Source of the DNA: Pseudomonas sp. MWU13-2105
GTDB lineage: Bacteria > Pseudomonadota > Gammaproteobacteria > Pseudomonadales > Pseudomonadaceae
Assembly: GCF_023242315.1 (NCBI RefSeq)
Contig: NZ_JALLIY010000010.1
Location: 217,725 to 281,724 of the forward strand
Direction: 5' to 3'
Length of the DNA: 64,000 bases
The notes beneath the pieces are model-generated. The model worked only from the letters and a program-made list of their open reading frames with translations, had not been told where the DNA came from and did no database searches. Positions 43,662 to 53,190 of this stretch are shown here, piece by piece (within the stretch, counting starts at the first letter, position 1; every line of letters begins with the position of its first letter). The position numbers and the translations under genes were made by a program.

Positions 43662-45053
43662 TCAGACGATGCCGGTGGCATAGAAGGTTGCGATTACCAC
43701 GAAGACCGCCACGGTCTTGATCAGGGTAATACAGAAAATATCCTTGTAGGCTTCCCGGTGGGTCAGCCCGGTGACGGCCAGCAGGGTGATGACCGCGCCG
43801 TTATGGGGCAGGGTGTCCATGCCGCCGCTGGCCATGGCCGCGACCCGGTGCAGCACTTCCAGCGGGATATTCGCAGCGTGGGCGGCGCTGATGAAGCTGT
43901 CGGACATCGCCGCCAGGGCGATGCTCATGCCGCCGGAAGCCGAACCGGTGATCCCCGCCAGCAGGGTGACGGTGATGGCCTCGTTGACCAGCGGATTGGG
44001 AATGCTCTTGAGCCAGTCGGCCAGCACCAGGAAGCCCGGCAGCGAGGCGATGACCGCGCCGAAACCGTATTCAGAGGCGGTATTCATCGCCGCCAGCAGG
44101 GCACCGCCCACCGCGCTCTTGCTGCCTTCGGCGAGTTTGCCGCGTATGGCCCGGAAGCCGAAGACCAAGACCATGATGATGCCCACCAGCAGCGCGGCCT
44201 GTACCGCCCAGATGGCGGTCAGCTTGGCGATGTCGGTCTGTACCGGCGTGGCCATGCCCGCCAGGCTGAGGGTGTGGGTCTTGCCGTACCAGAGCGGAAT
44301 CCACTGGGTGAACAGCAGGTTCATGATACCCACCAGCAACAGCGGCGAGAGGGCGACCCAGGGATTGGGCAGCTGGATATCCTCGGCGGTTTCCGGTTCG
44401 TTGCGCAGCTCCGTGCCATAGCCTTCGCCGGCGCGCTGGGCCTTGTTGCGCTGGCGCTGCAGGAACAGCATGCCGGCGCAGAACACGAAGATCGTGCCGA
44501 TCAGCCCCAGCCAGGGCGCGGCCCAGGCGGTGGTGTTGAAGAAGGTGCTGGGAATGATGTTCTGGATCTGCGGCGTGCCGGGCAGGGCATCCATGGTGAA
44601 GGAAAATGCGCCAAGGGCAATGGTCGCCGGGATCAAGCGCTTGGGGATGTTGCTCTGGCGGAACATCTCGGCGGCGAAGGGGTAGACCGCGAACACCACC
44701 ACAAACAGCGAGACGCCGCCGTAGGTGAGCAGCGCGCAGACCAGCACGATCACCAGCATCGCCTGGCGGGTGCCGAACAGGCGGATGGCGGCGGCGACAA
44801 TCGAACGCGAGAAACCGGACAGCTCGATCAGCTTGCCGAATACGGCGCCGAGCAGGAAGACCGGGAAGTAGAGTTTGACGAAACCGACCATTTTTTCCAT
44901 GAACACCCCGGTGAAGGCGGGGGCGACGGCGGAAGGGTCGGTGAGCAGCACGGCGCCGAGGGCGGCGATGGGGGCAAACAGGATGACGCTGTAGCCACGG
45001 TAGGCGGCCAGCATCAGCAACGCCAGCGCCGCGAGGGCGATGATCACACTCAT
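43662..45053 (-). CDS. GntP-family permease (likely 3-hydroxybutyrate uptake)
   Basis: 463 residues, 12 or more membrane segments. GntP family features: YGGVSLFVVVFAVYPFAAEM, GTPQIQNIIPSTFF, GSASGGMSIALAAM and a C-terminal MDTLPHNGAVITLLAVTGL. TTGGAGAC precedes the ATG. Coupled to bdhA and lying behind a sigma-54 promoter and an HbcR-like activator gene, it is very probably the 3-hydroxybutyrate importer, as in the P. aeruginosa hbcR locus. Confidence 0.88.
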   Translation of the reverse strand: MSVIIALAALALLMLAAYRGYSVILFAPIAALGAVLLTDPSAVAPAFTGVFMEKMVGFVKLYFPVFLLGAVFGKLIELSGFSRSIVAAAIRLFGTRQAMLVIVLVCALLTYGGVSLFVVVFAVYPFAAEMFRQSNIPKRLIPATIALGAFSFTMDALPGTPQIQNIIPSTFFNTTAWAAPWLGLIGTIFVFCAGMLFLQRQRNKAQRAGEGYGTELRNEPETAEDIQLPNPWVALSPLLLVGIMNLLFTQWIPLWYGKTHTLSLAGMATPVQTDIAKLTAIWAVQAALLVGIIMVLVFGFRAIRGKLAEGSKSAVGGALLAAMNTASEYGFGAVIASLPGFLVLADWLKSIPNPLVNEAITVTLLAGITGSASGGMSIALAAMSDSFISAAHAANIPLEVLHRVAAMASGGMDTLPHNGAVITLLAVTGLTHREAYKDIFCITLIKTVAVFVVIATFYATGIV

Positions 45054-45068
45054 GGTGTGTCTCCAAAA

Positions 45069-45076
45069 TTGTTATT
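45069..45076 (-). promoter_or_regulatory. AAnAAnAA motif before the GntP permease
   Basis: AATAACAA directly upstream of the TTGGAG ribosome-binding site; Hfq/Crc-type site. Confidence 0.55.
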
Positions 45077-45109
45077 TTTGTAGGTTAGGTCTGAATCTCC
45101 AGTAGGGTT

Positions 45110-45125
45110 TGCGAGTTTTGTGCCA
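45110..45125 (-). promoter_or_regulatory. sigma-54 (-24/-12) promoter of the GntP permease-bdhA operon
   Basis: On the minus strand TGGCACAAAACTCGCA: the GG and GC are exactly 10 bp apart as required for RpoN, and only one base departs from TGGCAC-N5-TTGCA. It lies about 57 bp before the permease ATG, and the gene upstream on the same strand encodes a sigma-54 activator. Confidence 0.78.
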
Positions 45126-45257
45126 TTTATTCAAGTCATTGAAATTAAAGGGTTTTATTGTTTTTTATGACGATGGCTCATAAGTTTGTCTCTGAAGTGA
45201 GACGGTATGGCTTGAGGTACGATCATGAGGGTGTCCCGTTGTCAGTCACCCCGACTT

Positions 45258-45352
45258 CCTGTGGGAGTGGAGTTTGCCCGCGAATGCAGGCGACGCGGTG
45301 CTGCAGGAAGACCGCGTTATCGTTCTTCGCGGGCAAGCTCCGCTCCCACAGG
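45258..45352. repeat. REP doublet upstream of the sigma-54 promoter
   Basis: CCTGTGGGAGTGGAGTTTGC and inverse GGGCAAGCTCCGCTCCCACA, 95 bp overall. It lies between the activator gene and the promoter, where it may act as the terminator of the activator gene. The rest of the 330-bp gap is AT-rich and would hold the activator-binding sites. Confidence 0.8.
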
Positions 45353-45383
45353 AGGTTGTCTCATTTTCGAGAGTTGTGTCTCG

Positions 45384-46799
45384 CTATTGAGATTGTGAGA
45401 GGCCCAGGGCAAGCATTTTCTTGTACAAGGTCGATCTGCCCAAGCCCAGCCGGTGTGCGGCGTCTTCCACTTTCCCCGCACACTGTGCCAAGGTCGTTTC
45501 AATCAATTGCCGATCAAAACGCTCCCGGGCCGCGCTGAACGTCTCGTTGCCCTGCGGCTCCAGGGCCCGCGCCGACGGCCGTTCCAACGGCCTGAACGTA
45601 CCGATCGCCCCGCGAATATCCGCCGCACTCAACACCTGCGCATCGCTCAACAGCGCCGCCCGTTCCAGCACATTGCGCAACTCGCGGACATTCCCCGGCC
45701 AGGCATGCCGGCCCAGCAGCTCCAGGGCTTCGCTCGCCAGTTCATGATGGCTGCGCAGCTCTTCGAGAATCGCTTCGCTCAATGCCGGTAGATCCTCCAG
45801 GCGCTCGCGTAGGGGTGGCACCTGAATCGGCAGGACATTGAGTCGGTAATACAGATCCGCGCGAAACTCGCCGCGCTGGATCGCCGCCTCCAGGTCGGTG
45901 GAGGTGGCGGCGATCACTCGCACATCGCTGCGCAGCACCTCGTTGGAGCCCACCGGCTCGAACTCCTTCTCCTGCAACACCCGCAGCAACTTGCTTTGCA
46001 GGGGCAGCGGCATATCGCCGATCTCATCGAGAAACAGCGTACCGCCCTGGGCGATCTGCAGCTTGCCGGGGCGGCCCTTGCGATCCGCGCCGGTAAAGGC
46101 TCCCGGCGCGGTGCCGAAGAACTCGGCCTCCAGCAAGGTCTCCGGAATTGCCGCGCTGTTGATGCTGACAAAGGCCTTGTGCGCCCGTGGCGAGGCGCTG
46201 TGAATGGCTTGGGCAAGCAGTTCCTTGCCGGTGCCGGTTTCCCCCAGCAGCAGGACCGGTGAGTCGCTGCTGGCGCCACGCCGGGCTCGGCGCTTGACTT
46301 CCAGGCTGGCGGCGCTGGTGCCGATAAAATGCGCGAAGTTGTATTTGGTCTGCCGCGAGCGCAGCAGCGAGCGGGTCGAGGCCAGCTCGGCCTGCATGCC
46401 CTGGTAGCGCTTGAGCAGCGGCGACAGGCTGCGCAACTCGTCGAACAGGGCGAAACCGATGGCGCCGATGACTGCCCCGGCGGCGTCGTGGATTGGCAGA
46501 CGCATGACCACCAGGGGTTCCTTGGGCGTGTCCTGCACATCCAGCAGGATCGGATGGCCGGTACGTACCACTTGGCGCAACAGGCTGCCGGGAATCACGC
46601 TCTCGCAAGCGCGGCCGATGGCTTCGCCGGCATTGGCCAGGCCAAAGCGCCGGGCATAGCGTTCATTCATCCAGACGATATTCGCGTCACGGTCGACGAT
46701 CACCGTGCCCTCGCTGGATTGCTCGATGATTTCGAACAGCGAACGAATCGCCAGCAGGCGAACCCGCTGGTAGTCCTTGAGGCTTTCGGTATCGGTCAT
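45384..46799 (-). CDS. sigma-54-dependent transcriptional activator, HbcR-like
   Basis: 471 residues from the ATG at 46799, chosen for GGACGA at proper spacing (alternative ATGs at 46814 and 46823). N-terminal PAS sensor (SSEGTVIVDRDANIVWMNER), central AAA+ domain with Walker A GETGTGKE, GAFTGA loop for sigma-54 contact, TLFLDEIGDMPLPLQSKLLR, and a C-terminal Fis-type HTH (AAHRLGLGRSTLYKKMLALG). In P. aeruginosa HbcR activates the 3-hydroxybutyrate permease and bdhA from a sigma-54 promoter. The same gene set and promoter are here. Confidence 0.9.
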   Translation of the reverse strand: MTDTESLKDYQRVRLLAIRSLFEIIEQSSEGTVIVDRDANIVWMNERYARRFGLANAGEAIGRACESVIPGSLLRQVVRTGHPILLDVQDTPKEPLVVMRLPIHDAAGAVIGAIGFALFDELRSLSPLLKRYQGMQAELASTRSLLRSRQTKYNFAHFIGTSAASLEVKRRARRGASSDSPVLLLGETGTGKELLAQAIHSASPRAHKAFVSINSAAIPETLLEAEFFGTAPGAFTGADRKGRPGKLQIAQGGTLFLDEIGDMPLPLQSKLLRVLQEKEFEPVGSNEVLRSDVRVIAATSTDLEAAIQRGEFRADLYYRLNVLPIQVPPLRERLEDLPALSEAILEELRSHHELASEALELLGRHAWPGNVRELRNVLERAALLSDAQVLSAADIRGAIGTFRPLERPSARALEPQGNETFSAARERFDRQLIETTLAQCAGKVEDAAHRLGLGRSTLYKKMLALGLSQSQ

Positions 46800-46835
46800 G
46801 GCAGGTTCGTCCATTGCCGGCAAGGCGGCGATCGA

Positions 46836-48434
46836 TCAGCTCGGGACTGGCCGGGTGGCGGCGAGCAGTTCGCGAGTATAGGGATGCTGTGGGGCGTCGA
46901 ACACCGCGCAGGTGGCGCCGCGCTCGACCACCTGGCCGTCCTTGATCACGATCAGGTCATGGGCCAGGGCGCGCACCACCGACAGGTCGTGGCTGATGAA
47001 CAGGTAGGTCAGGCCGTATTTTTCCTGGAGGTCGCGGAGCAGGGCGACCACCTGTTTCTGCACCGTGCGATCCAGCGCCGAGGTCGGTTCGTCGAGCAGG
47101 ATCAGCGCCGGCTTGAGTACCAGGGCGCGGGCAATGGCAATGCGCTGGCGCTGGCCACCGGAAAATTCGTGGGGGTAGCGGTGGCGGCTTTGTGGGTCGA
47201 GGCCGACCTCCTCCAGCACGCGAATCACCTGGGCTTCGCATTCGGCGGGGGGGTTGGCGCAGTGCACCTCCAGGCCTTCGCTGATGATCTGCGCCACCGA
47301 CATGCGTGGGCTGAGGCTGCCGAACGGGTCCTGGAACACCACCTGCATCTGCTTGCGCCAGGGCCTCAGCTGTTTCTGGTTGAGGCCGTCGAGGGCCTGG
47401 CCCTGGAAGCGGATGCTGCCCTTGGAATCCAGCAGGCGCAGGATCGCTTGGCCAAGGGTGGACTTGCCGGAGCCGGATTCGCCGACAATGCCCAGGGTCT
47501 TGCCGCGCTGCACGCTGAGGCTGATGCCATCCACGGCACGCAGGTATTCCTTGTGCTGGAACAGCCCGCCGGCGATCTGGAAGCGCACCTGCATGTCCTC
47601 GACCTGCAACACCACCTCGCGATCGTCCAAGGGCAGCGGCTTGCCCGCCGGTTCGGCGTCGAGCAACAGATGGCTGTAGGGATGGGTGGGATGCTGGAAC
47701 AGCGTTTCGCAGTCCGCCTGTTCGACAATCTCCCCGGCCTTCATCACGCAGACCCGCTGGGCGATGCTGCGCACCAGGTTCAGATCATGGCTGATCAGCA
47801 GCAGCGACATGCCCAGGCGTTGTTGCAGCGACCTGAGCAACGCGAGGATCTTGCGCTGCACCGTGACGTCGAGGGCGGTGGTCGGTTCGTCGGCAATCAG
47901 CAGCTGTGGCTCGCAGGCCAGGGCCATGGCAATCATCACCCGCTGGCGTTGCCCGCCGGAGAGTTGATGGGGATAGGCCTTGAGGCGCTCCCGGGGATTC
48001 TGCAAACCGACCATTTCCAGCAGCTCGATAATCCGCGCCTGGGCCGCCTTGCCGCCAAGGCCCTTGTGCAGCATCAGGGTTTCGCCGATCTGCTTTTCCA
48101 CACTGTGCAGCGGGTTGAGGGAGGTCATCGGCTCCTGGAAGATCATCGCGATCCGATCGCCACGCAGGCTGCGCAAGGTGCTGTCATCGGCGCCCAGCAG
48201 TTCCTGGCCGCGATAACGCACGCTGCCGCTGGACTGGCAGCCGCTGCGCGGCAAAAGTTGCAGGATCGAGTGCGCGGTGACCGACTTGCCCGAACCGGAC
48301 TCGCCCACCAGCGCCAGGCACTCGCCGGGGCGGATATCCAGGCACAGGTCGCGCACCGCCGGCTGGCCGTTGAAGGCGACGTTGAGATGGCGGATTTCAA
48401 TCAGGTTGTCGGTCATCGCGGGCGCCTGGTTCAT
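46836..48434 (-). CDS. yejF: peptide/microcin C-type ABC transporter double ATPase YejF
   Basis: 532 residues from the ATG at 48434, which overlaps the stop of the permease gene (ATGA). Two ATPase halves, each complete: first GESGSGKSVTA, LSGGQRQRVMIAMALA, LIADEPTTALD; second GESGSGKSTLG, FSGGQRQRIAIARALV, ILLDEPTSALD. Such fused ATPases belong to the YejABEF importer of oligopeptides and microcin C. Last gene of the yejABEF operon, 36 bp before the HbcR-like gene. Confidence 0.93.
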   Translation of the reverse strand: MNQAPAMTDNLIEIRHLNVAFNGQPAVRDLCLDIRPGECLALVGESGSGKSVTAHSILQLLPRSGCQSSGSVRYRGQELLGADDSTLRSLRGDRIAMIFQEPMTSLNPLHSVEKQIGETLMLHKGLGGKAAQARIIELLEMVGLQNPRERLKAYPHQLSGGQRQRVMIAMALACEPQLLIADEPTTALDVTVQRKILALLRSLQQRLGMSLLLISHDLNLVRSIAQRVCVMKAGEIVEQADCETLFQHPTHPYSHLLLDAEPAGKPLPLDDREVVLQVEDMQVRFQIAGGLFQHKEYLRAVDGISLSVQRGKTLGIVGESGSGKSTLGQAILRLLDSKGSIRFQGQALDGLNQKQLRPWRKQMQVVFQDPFGSLSPRMSVAQIISEGLEVHCANPPAECEAQVIRVLEEVGLDPQSRHRYPHEFSGGQRQRIAIARALVLKPALILLDEPTSALDRTVQKQVVALLRDLQEKYGLTYLFISHDLSVVRALAHDLIVIKDGQVVERGATCAVFDAPQHPYTRELLAATRPVPS

Positions 48435-49453
48435 GAGCGGGGGTCGAAGGCATCGCGTAGCGCCTCGCCGATAAACACCAGCAGCGAGAGGATCAGCGCC
48501 AGGGTGAAGAAGGCGGTGAAGCCCAGCCAGGGTGCTTGCAGGTTCTGTTTGCCCTGGCCGATCAACTCGCCCAGGGAGGCGCTGCCGGCGGGCATGCCGA
48601 AGCCGAGGAAATCCAGGGCCGTCAGGGTCGAAATGGCCCCGGTGAGAATGAACGGCAGGTAGGTCAGGGTGGCGTTCATGGCATTGGGCAGGATATGCCG
48701 CAGGATGATCTTGCGGTCGCTCAGGCCCAGGGCCCGGGCCGCCTTGACGTACTCCAGGTTGCGGCCACGGAGGAATTCGGCGCGCACCACATCCACCAGG
48801 GCCAGCCAGGAGAACAGCGCCATGATCCCCAGTAGCCACCAGAAGTTCGGTTCGACGAAGCCGGACAGGATGATCAGCAGGTACAGCACCGGCAGACCGG
48901 ACCACACCTCCAGCAGGCGCTGGCCGAGCAGGTCGACCCAACCGCCGTAGTAACCCTGCAGGGCGCCGGCGGCGACGCCGACCACGGCGCTGACGGCGGT
49001 CAGGGCGAGGGCGAAGAGAATCGACACCCGGGCGCCGAAGATCACCCGCGCCAGTACGTCCCGGGCCTGGTCGTCAGTGCCCAGCCAGTTCACCCCGGTC
49101 GGCGGGCTGGGGGCCGGTTTGTTCAGGTCATAGTTGGGCGTATCGGCCCCGAACGGGATCGGCGGGAACAGCATCCAACCGCCATCCTTGGTGATCAGCT
49201 GGCGCACGTAGTCGCTGCGGTAGTCGGCCTGGAAGGGCAGTTGGCCGCCGAATTCCTGTTCGGTGTAGCGTTTGAACACCGGGAAATACAGCGAGCCCTG
49301 GTAGCTGAGCACCAACGGCTTGTCGTTGGCGATCAATTCGCCGCAAAGGCTCAGGGCGAACAATCCGACAAACAGCCACAGCGACCACCAGCCGCGCCGA
49401 TTGGCCTTGAAGCGGTCGAAGCGGCGCCGGCTCACGGGCGAGAGTCTGAGCAT
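48431..49453 (-). CDS. yejE: peptide ABC transporter permease YejE
   Basis: 340 residues, with the large periplasmic insertion after the first helix that marks YejE (FGGQLPFQADYRSDYVRQLI) and about six helices. DppC-like signature NWLGTDDQARDVLARVIFGA and the EAA loop near EYVKAARALGLSDRKIILRH. Overlaps both neighbours (TGATG with yejB, ATGA with yejF). Confidence 0.93.
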   Translation of the reverse strand: MLRLSPVSRRRFDRFKANRRGWWSLWLFVGLFALSLCGELIANDKPLVLSYQGSLYFPVFKRYTEQEFGGQLPFQADYRSDYVRQLITKDGGWMLFPPIPFGADTPNYDLNKPAPSPPTGVNWLGTDDQARDVLARVIFGARVSILFALALTAVSAVVGVAAGALQGYYGGWVDLLGQRLLEVWSGLPVLYLLIILSGFVEPNFWWLLGIMALFSWLALVDVVRAEFLRGRNLEYVKAARALGLSDRKIILRHILPNAMNATLTYLPFILTGAISTLTALDFLGFGMPAGSASLGELIGQGKQNLQAPWLGFTAFFTLALILSLLVFIGEALRDAFDPRS

Positions 49454-50514
49454 CAGGCACTCCTCGAAGCGAAGTCGATACGCGGGTCGACCAGGGTGTA
49501 GCAGAGGTCGCCGATAAGTTTTATCAGCAGGCCGAACAGGGTGAAGATGAACAGTGAACCGAATACCACCGGATAGTCCCGCGACACCGCGGCTTCGTAG
49601 CTCAGGCGGCCGAGGCCGTCGAGGGAGAAAATCACCTCGATCAGCAGGGAGCCGGCGAAGAACACGCTGATAAAGGCCTGGGGTATGCCCGAGACCACCA
49701 GCAGCATGGCATTGCGAAACACATGGCCGTAGAGCACCCGGCGTTCGCTCATGCCCTTGGCCCGGGCCGTGACCACGTACTGGCGGGTGATTTCATTGAG
49801 GAAGGAGTTCTTGGTGAGCATGGTCAGGGTGGCGAAGCCGCCGATCACCAGCGAGGTCACCGGCAGCACCAGGTGCCAGAAGTAGTCGGCGATCTTGCCC
49901 AGGGTCGAGAGTTGCTCGAAATTTTCCGAGACCAGCCCGCGCACCGGGAACCAGTTCAGCGAGGTGCCGCCGGCGAACGCCACGATCAGCAGCATGGCGA
50001 ACAGGAACGCCGGCATGGCGTAGCCGATGACGATGGCGGTGCTGCTCCAGACATCGAAGCGGCTGCCGTTGTGGGTCGCCTTGCGGATGCCCAGGGGGAT
50101 CGACACCAGATAGGTGATCAGCGTGGCCCAGAGCCCGAGGGAAATGGTCACCGGCATCTTGTCCAGGATCAGGTCGGTGACCTCGGCGCCACGAAAGAAA
50201 CTCTTGCCGAAGTCCAGGCTGGCGTAGTGCTTGAGCATCAGCCAGAAGCGCTCGGGGGCCGGTTTGTCGAAACCGTATTGGCGCTCGATGTCGGCGATCA
50301 GCTTGGGGTCCAGGCCACGGCTGGCCCGCGAGGCGCCTTGTAGCGTGTCGCCGCCTCCGCCAAGGGCGCCGCCGCCGCCGATGCCCTGCAAGCGGGCGAT
50401 GGCCTGTTCCACCGGGCCGCCGGGGGCGGCCTGGACGATGACGAAGTTGACCAGCAGGATCATCAGCAGCGTCGGGATGATCAGCAGCAGTCGTCGCAGG
50501 GTATACGCCAGCAT
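49453..50514 (-). CDS. yejB: peptide ABC transporter permease YejB
   Basis: 353 residues from the ATG at 50514, sharing one base with the stop of the binding-protein gene. Helix 1 LLLIIPTLLMILLVNFVIVQ, followed by a glycine-rich insert (GGGGALGGGG, about 47-56) longer than I would expect. Then the DppB-type core and EAA loop (YVVTARAKGMSERRVLYGHV). Membrane partner of YejE. Confidence 0.93.
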   Translation of the reverse strand: MLAYTLRRLLLIIPTLLMILLVNFVIVQAAPGGPVEQAIARLQGIGGGGALGGGGDTLQGASRASRGLDPKLIADIERQYGFDKPAPERFWLMLKHYASLDFGKSFFRGAEVTDLILDKMPVTISLGLWATLITYLVSIPLGIRKATHNGSRFDVWSSTAIVIGYAMPAFLFAMLLIVAFAGGTSLNWFPVRGLVSENFEQLSTLGKIADYFWHLVLPVTSLVIGGFATLTMLTKNSFLNEITRQYVVTARAKGMSERRVLYGHVFRNAMLLVVSGIPQAFISVFFAGSLLIEVIFSLDGLGRLSYEAAVSRDYPVVFGSLFIFTLFGLLIKLIGDLCYTLVDPRIDFASRSA

Positions 50515-52379
50515 CAGTGCTGTCCTCCGGAACTGCCGCGCTTGATCAGCTCGGCGGTCATCTGTTCGTTGGTCAGCGGGATCGGGCTGACTTCCCACCA
50601 GGTCTCGACGGCGGGGTCATTGCTGGCCTGCTCCCTGGGGAGACCGAAGCGGTTCCACCAGACCGTCGAGGTGCCCGGCGGGTAATAGTTGGGAATCCAG
50701 TAGTAGTTCCATTGCAGTACCCGGTCCAGGGCGTGGGCGTAGCTGAGCATCCGCGCTTGGCTGTCGGCCTTGATCAGGCCGTTGATCAAAGTGTCCACGG
50801 CAGGGTTTTTCAGCACCATGAAATTGCTCGAACCAGGATCGTTGGCCGCCGCGGAACCGAAGTAGTTGTACAGCTCGATGCCCGGCGAGGTGGTGACCGG
50901 GTAGCCGCTGACGATCATGTCATAGTCGCGGGCCTTGAGGCGGTTGACATACTGCGAGGCGTCGATGCGACGGATGTCCATGCGGATGCCGATCTGCGCC
51001 AGGTTGCGCTTGAAGGGCAGCAGCAGCCGTTCCATGCCGTTCTGGGCATTGAGGAAGGTGAAACTCAGTGGTTCGCCCTGGGCGTTCACCAGGCGGTCGC
51101 CGTCGGGTTTCCAGCCGGCTTGTTCCAGCAGGGCCAGGGCCTGCAGTTGCTTGTCCCGCAGGTTGCCGCTGGCATCGGTTTTCGGTGCTTCGAAGACCTT
51201 GGTGAAGACTTCGTCGGGAATCTGTCCGCGCAGCGGTTCGAGGATCGCCAGTTCCGCCTGGTCGGGCAACTGCCGCGCGGCCAGGGCGGTGTTGGAGAAG
51301 AAGCTCTGCTGGCGGATGTACATGTTGCGCATCATCTGCCGGTTGCTCCATTCGAAGTCCCAGAGCATGGCCAGGGCCTGGCGCACGCGACGGTCCTGGA
51401 ACAGCGGCTTTTGCAGGTTGAACAGGTAGCCCTGGGCGGATTGCGGCGCCTCCTGCGCCAGGTGGGCCTTTTGCAGGCGGCCATCGGTGAGGGCCGGGCT
51501 GTCGTAGCCGATGGAGTAGCCGGTGGCGGAGAATTCGCGGTTGTAGTCATAGGCGCCGCCACGCAGGACCTGGCGGGCGACGTCGGTGTCGCCGAAAAAC
51601 TCGATGGTGACGCGGTCGAAGTTGTACAGGCCGCGGCTCACCGGCAGGTCCTTGGCCCACCAGTCGGGGTTGCGGCTGAAGGTGATGCTGCGTCCCGAGT
51701 CGACCTTGCTCACCCGGTAGGGGCCGCTGCCCAGCGGGGCTTCGTAACCGCCGCCGTCGGCGAAATCGCGGGTCTTCCACCAATGCTCCGGTAGTATCGG
51801 CAGGCTGGCGATATCCAGTGGCAATGAGCGGTTGTCGTTGTTCTTGAAGTCGAATCGGACCTGGGTCGGCGACTCGACCTCGACGTCTTTCACCGCTTCG
51901 AACTGCATGCGGTAGCTGAGGCTGCCCTGGGTCATCAGCAGGTTGTAGGTGTAGCGCACGTCTTCGGCGGTGATCGGCGTGCCGTCGGCGAAGCGGGCCT
52001 TGGGGTTCAAGTAGAAACGCAGGGACAGTCCGTCATCGCCTCGCTGCATTTTTTCCGCCACCAGGCCATAGACGGTGTAGGGCTCGTCCAGGGAGCGCAC
52101 GGCCAGTGGCGAGTAGATCCAGCCGTCGATCTGGGTGACGCCGGTGCCTTTGTCGACATACGGCAGGATATGGTCGAACTGGCCGATCTCGATGGCCGAG
52201 CGCCGCAGGCTGCCGCCTTTGGGGGCGCGCGGGTTGGCATAGTTGAAGTGGCTGAAGCCGGCGGGGTACTTGGCGGGCTCGCCGTAGACGGTCAACGCGT
52301 GCTGCGCGGGGGCGGCGTTGGCGGACAGGCCGGGAAAAAGGCTCAGGGCGGTGAGTAGCAGGGATAGGGCCAGTCGCAT
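50514..52379 (-). CDS. yejA: extracellular peptide-binding protein YejA
   Basis: 621 residues from the ATG at 52379 (TAAGG upstream). Signal peptide about 1-23 (MRLALSLLLTALSLFPGLSA). SBP_bac_5 domain: HALTVYGEPAKYPAGFSHFN, YIYSPLAVRS-like lobe, and PGIELYNYFGSAAANDPGSS typical of YejA. First gene of the operon yejA-yejB-yejE-yejF, with every junction overlapping. Ligands are likely oligopeptides. Confidence 0.93.
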   Translation of the reverse strand: MRLALSLLLTALSLFPGLSANAAPAQHALTVYGEPAKYPAGFSHFNYANPRAPKGGSLRRSAIEIGQFDHILPYVDKGTGVTQIDGWIYSPLAVRSLDEPYTVYGLVAEKMQRGDDGLSLRFYLNPKARFADGTPITAEDVRYTYNLLMTQGSLSYRMQFEAVKDVEVESPTQVRFDFKNNDNRSLPLDIASLPILPEHWWKTRDFADGGGYEAPLGSGPYRVSKVDSGRSITFSRNPDWWAKDLPVSRGLYNFDRVTIEFFGDTDVARQVLRGGAYDYNREFSATGYSIGYDSPALTDGRLQKAHLAQEAPQSAQGYLFNLQKPLFQDRRVRQALAMLWDFEWSNRQMMRNMYIRQQSFFSNTALAARQLPDQAELAILEPLRGQIPDEVFTKVFEAPKTDASGNLRDKQLQALALLEQAGWKPDGDRLVNAQGEPLSFTFLNAQNGMERLLLPFKRNLAQIGIRMDIRRIDASQYVNRLKARDYDMIVSGYPVTTSPGIELYNYFGSAAANDPGSSNFMVLKNPAVDTLINGLIKADSQARMLSYAHALDRVLQWNYYWIPNYYPPGTSTVWWNRFGLPREQASNDPAVETWWEVSPIPLTNEQMTAELIKRGSSGGQH

Positions 52380-52477
52380 CTTCAGCCTTAGAAGCCGGTT
52401 CGGAGTATCAGGAAGATCATTCAATATAGCGAGGGGGCAAGCCCTGATGCTGATCAGTTGAGGCTGAACGCGGTCCC

Positions 52478-52552
52478 AGTGGGAGCAGAGCTTGCTCGCG
52501 AAGAGGCCCTTGAGACCGCTAAAAGCTTCGCGGGCAAGCACCGCTCTCACAG
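52478..52552. repeat. REP doublet (class GGAGCTTGCCCGCGAA)
   Basis: AGTGGGAGCAGAGCTTGCTC and inverse GGCAAGCACCGCTCTCACAG in the gap between yejA and the parvulin gene. A partial REP singlet of the other class is near 52600-52620. Confidence 0.75.
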
Positions 52553-52629
52553 TGACGTGGCGTGTTTCAATATCCCATTTCCCTTAACTGATCGGCATTA
52601 GGGCAAGCCCTCTCGCCACGGGGACCGGA

Positions 52630-52911
52630 TCAGTCCTGGCGACTGGTCACTTCCAGCAGGTGGTAGCCGAACTGGGTTTTCACCGGGCCTTGTACGGTAT
52701 TGACCGGGGCGCTGAAGACCACGCTGTCGAATTCCTTGACCATCTGGCCCGGGCCGAACGAGCCCAGGTTGCCGCCGTCGCGGCTGGACGGGCAGGTGGA
52801 GTTGGCTTTGGCGATCTCGGCGAAATCGGCGCCGCCTTCGATCTGGGCTTTGAGTTCGTTGCACTTGGCTTCGCTGGCAACCAGGATGTGACGGGCAGTG
52901 GCTTTGGCCAT
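52630..52911 (-). CDS. ppiC: peptidyl-prolyl cis-trans isomerase, parvulin (PpiC)
   Basis: 93 residues from the ATG at 52911 (AAAGGAG upstream), the length of stand-alone parvulin. ARHILVASEAKCNELKAQIE, GGADFAEIAKANSTCPSSRD, GGNLGSFGPGQMVKEFD and TQFGYHLLEVTSRQD contain the conserved catalytic pocket. Cytoplasmic prolyl isomerase. Monocistronic. Confidence 0.94.
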   Translation of the reverse strand: MAKATARHILVASEAKCNELKAQIEGGADFAEIAKANSTCPSSRDGGNLGSFGPGQMVKEFDSVVFSAPVNTVQGPVKTQFGYHLLEVTSRQD

Positions 52912-53003
52912 GGGGTGATACTCCTTTCTAGAAAGTGTCGAGATTACCGGAATCAGGCCGGATTTTCCCGGCAAAAGTTCCTGGCGACGCGGTGTATCGG
53001 ATC

Positions 53004-53182
53004 TGTGGCGAGCGGGCTTGCCCCATTATTTTAAAGCCGAGCGCAGTTTTGTGGCGAGCGGGCTTGCCCGCGCTCGGCTGCGAAGCAGTCGCAAAAACGG
53101 TCGCCTCGGTCGACCTGATGTTCCGAATTCGCAGGTTTCAGGGCCGCTTCGCAGCCCAGCGCGGGCAAGCCCGCTCGCCACA
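53004..53182. repeat. REP cluster (three copies, class TGTGGCGAGCGGGCTTGCCC)
   Basis: Two direct copies start at 53004 and 53050; an inverted copy ends at 53182, so a REPIN has gained an extra unit at its left side. It fills the gap between the parvulin and DAHP synthase genes. Confidence 0.82.
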
Positions 53183-53190
53183 AGGTTTCT

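Noticed and set aside
43548..45083. Plus-strand frame of about 510 codons opposite the GntP permease
   Set aside because: His/Gln/Gly-rich antisense translation of a membrane protein gene; no support.
52990..53190. Repeated palindromes that could suggest a CRISPR array
   Set aside because: Copies are inverted REP units of irregular spacing, without direct regular repeats or spacers; no cas genes nearby.
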